From assembly GCA_900551975.1 (NCBI GenBank), contig URYA01000024.1:1-14594 (forward strand): 14,594 nt of DNA. Direction: 5' to 3'. Below the pieces are notes generated by a model. It ran no database searches, was not told where the DNA came from, and worked only from the letters and a program-made list of their open reading frames with translations. A program made the translations under genes and the position numbers. Shown piece by piece: positions 13,475 through 14,594 of this stretch (position 1 is the first letter of the stretch; each line of letters begins with the position of its first letter). This DNA comes from an uncultured Collinsella sp. GTDB taxonomy: Bacteria; Actinomycetota; Coriobacteriia; Coriobacteriales; Coriobacteriaceae.

Positions 13475-14317
13475 TTACGCGATGGTTGCGGTGTAAGAGG
13501 CGACGTCCTCGTAAGAATCGGTCAGGTAGGCGTCGATGCCGATGGTCGTGTTGACCAGGTCGTCAAGGCTGTCAAGCTCGCCGCTCGAGAACGTGAACTC
13601 CTCGGTGGCGTTGGTGCCGGGCATCAGATGAGCCGAGAACCAGGGTTCCTTCATGGTGCCGTTGACGTTGGTCTTGCCGGAAGGAGCGTAGAAGGTCAGG
13701 TCCTTGTCGCTCTTGTTGGTGATGTTGACGACAAAGCCGATGTCGCCCCAGTCGTCCTTGAACTTCTCGGTGATGGTGATGGTGCACAGATCGTCATCGG
13801 CGACGGTGACGGCGGGGGAGATTTCGACGTTCTGGACATCGTCGTCTTCGACGGCCTCATCGATCTCCTCTTCCTTCTCGGCCGCCTCGCGATCCTTCTT
13901 CACCGTACCGGACAGGTCCTTGTCGGACTTGGTAAAGACAAGATTGCCGTCATCTTCTTCGAGGATGAGTTTGCCGTCCTTGAGCTTCATGTCGTGCGAC
14001 TCATCTTCGGCGGTGATGGTTACGGTGGTGGCGTCCTTTGCCTCCCATTTAAGGTCGACGACTTCAAGGAACAGGTCGAGGGCGCCTGTACCGTCCTCAT
14101 CGAGAATCAGGACGCAGTGGACACCCCAATCCTCGAGCATCTTCATGTACTCATCGGTCAGCTCTTCGCCATCCACGGTTCCACCCGAGAGTTCCCAGCT
14201 GCCGACGAAGTTGGCCTTGGGGTCCTTGCCGCCGCCGCTGCAGCCCGTCAGGGCAAAGGCGAGCGCCAGGACGCATGTCAGGAATGCGAGTACGGATTTT
14301 TTGAACGTTGTCTTCAT
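13475..14317 (-). CDS. Two-domain surface lipoprotein of unknown function
   Basis: The 280-residue precursor has a classical lipoprotein signal: KKSV at the N-terminus, a hydrophobic core to about residue 24 and the lipobox LTGC with C26 as the lipid-bearing cysteine, followed by SGGG. The mature protein would be anchored on the outer face of the membrane. Residues about 35-130 form a beta-rich domain with FVGSWELSGG at its start, resembling small lipocalin-like domains in Gram-positive lipoproteins. A highly charged, acidic linker (about 135-160) leads to a second beta-rich domain with FVVNITNKSDKDLTFYA, similar in style to DUF4352-like or immunoglobulin-like folds. ATG 14317 is chosen for the AAAGGAGG just upstream and the signal peptide; an upstream extension to 14470 is spurious. 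The zinc-ribbon protein lies 80 bases upstream on the same strand. Confidence 0.85.
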   Translation of the reverse strand: MKTTFKKSVLAFLTCVLALAFALTGCSGGGKDPKANFVGSWELSGGTVDGEELTDEYMKMLEDWGVHCVLILDEDGTGALDLFLEVVDLKWEAKDATTVTITAEDESHDMKLKDGKLILEEDDGNLVFTKSDKDLSGTVKKDREAAEKEEEIDEAVEDDDVQNVEISPAVTVADDDLCTITITEKFKDDWGDIGFVVNITNKSDKDLTFYAPSGKTNVNGTMKEPWFSAHLMPGTNATEEFTFSSGELDSLDDLVNTTIGIDAYLTDSYEDVASYTATIA

Positions 14318-14356
14318 GGTGTCCTCCTTTATCGAACGAAACCCATAGAAGCAAAT

Positions 14357-14378
14357 GCGGGGGTGGCGGATCCCCCGC
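14357..14378 (-). terminator. Possible weak terminator between zinc-ribbon and lipoprotein genes
   Basis: GCGGGGG (14357-14363) pairs with CCCCCGC (14372-14378). Read leftward it is followed by ATTTGCTTCTATGG. TGGCGG/CCGCCA (14364-14369, 14375-14380) offers an alternative pairing. It could partly stop transcription from the zinc-ribbon gene before the lipoprotein gene. Confidence 0.35.
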
Positions 14379-14397
14379 CAATTACCAGATAGAGGGG

Positions 14398-14594
14398 CTA
14401 GGGCCGGGGCGTTCCGCAGTTGCTGCAGAACTTGCCGCCGTTTTCGCTGCCGCAGTTGGGGCAGAACCACTTGGCCGGTGCCGAGGCGGGTGCGGGACTA
14501 CCGCACTCGGAGCAGAACTTGCCGGTGTTGGTGGCGCCGCAGCTGCAGGTCCATGCGCCGGCCGCAGGTGCGGCGGTGGGAGCCGGTGCGGGGG
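14398..14594 (-). CDS. C-terminal double zinc ribbon of a partial protein (possibly SPFH-domain type)
   Basis: Only the last 64 codons and stop (CTA at 14398-14400 read as TAG) are in the window. The segment is an alanine/proline-rich linker followed by a zinc ribbon WTCSCGATNTGKFCSECG, a second A/P linker, and a second ribbon KWFCPNCGSENGGKFCSNCG ending TPRP. The cysteine pairs are C16/C18 with C27/C30, and a CPNC-CSNC set; residue numbers are within the visible part. Proteins ending this way often carry an N-terminal SPFH domain, and the pattern TCSCG-x-NTGKFCSECG is familiar from them, but the N-terminal part is outside the window, so the full identity is not established. Confidence 0.7.
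   Translation of the reverse strand, partial: PAPAPTAAPAAGAWTCSCGATNTGKFCSECGSPAPASAPAKWFCPNCGSENGGKFCSNCGTPRP

Noticed and set aside
14317..14470. Upstream extension of the lipoprotein frame
   Set aside because: It lacks a ribosome site and overlaps the zinc-ribbon gene; the signal peptide and AAAGGAGG fix the start at 14317.

Overview
The window looks like a piece of a Collinsella-type genome (class Coriobacteriia, Actinomycetota, gut-associated). This is inferred from the moderately high GC, the strong AGGAGG-type ribosome binding sites and the gene set: UDP-galactopyranose mutase plus GT2 glycosyltransferase, P1-family peptidase, a 6-phospho-beta-glucosidase of phosphotransferase-system style, a 7TM-sensor/NarL-type signalling operon and a zinc-ribbon protein. 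No database search was run, so the genus is a judgement and not a result.

Layout. Bases 1-864 (minus) hold most of phosphate acetyltransferase (pta), cut by the window edge. It shares a 231-base divergent region with glf (plus, 1096-2298), in which two back-to-back -10 boxes form an inverted repeat. glf overlaps a GT2 glycosyltransferase (2291-3322) by 8 bases, so the pair probably makes and transfers galactofuranose in a cell-surface glycan. The following 361-base convergent gap is full of palindromes. It holds a 21-bp inverted repeat around a terminator-like hairpin, the relic 3' tail of a second, inverted glycosyltransferase gene, and a 125-base hairpin element.

The minus strand then carries a P1-family self-cleaving peptidase (3684-4685) and a tightly coupled pair, a DJ-1/PfpI protein followed by Maf (5907 to 4787, ATGA overlap). 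A 582-base gap follows. It has two tandem copies, 83 bases apart, of an inverted-repeat unit, and then a strong intrinsic terminator that sits upstream of, and in the same direction as, an EamA-type transporter (6490-7470). The transporter is strikingly GC-rich at third codon positions. A GH1 6-phospho-beta-glucosidase (7594-9024) follows; its stop codon lies inside an imperfect palindrome of about 108 bases.

The right third is a three-gene signalling operon joined by 4-base overlaps: a large 7TM-sensor protein whose cytoplasmic part lacks recognisable kinase catalytic boxes (9285-11168), an intact NarL-class histidine kinase with a PAS-like region (11165-12664), and a LuxR-HTH response regulator (12661-13284). 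Convergent to it on the minus strand are a two-domain lipoprotein (13475-14317) and the C-terminal double zinc ribbon of a protein cut by the window edge (14398-14594).

Most genes are ordinary members of known families. The least explained material is the set of large intergenic palindromes, the tandem 83-base repeat, and the kinase-like protein without catalytic residues paired with an active kinase. I saw no CRISPR array, tRNA, rRNA, transposase or phage gene.
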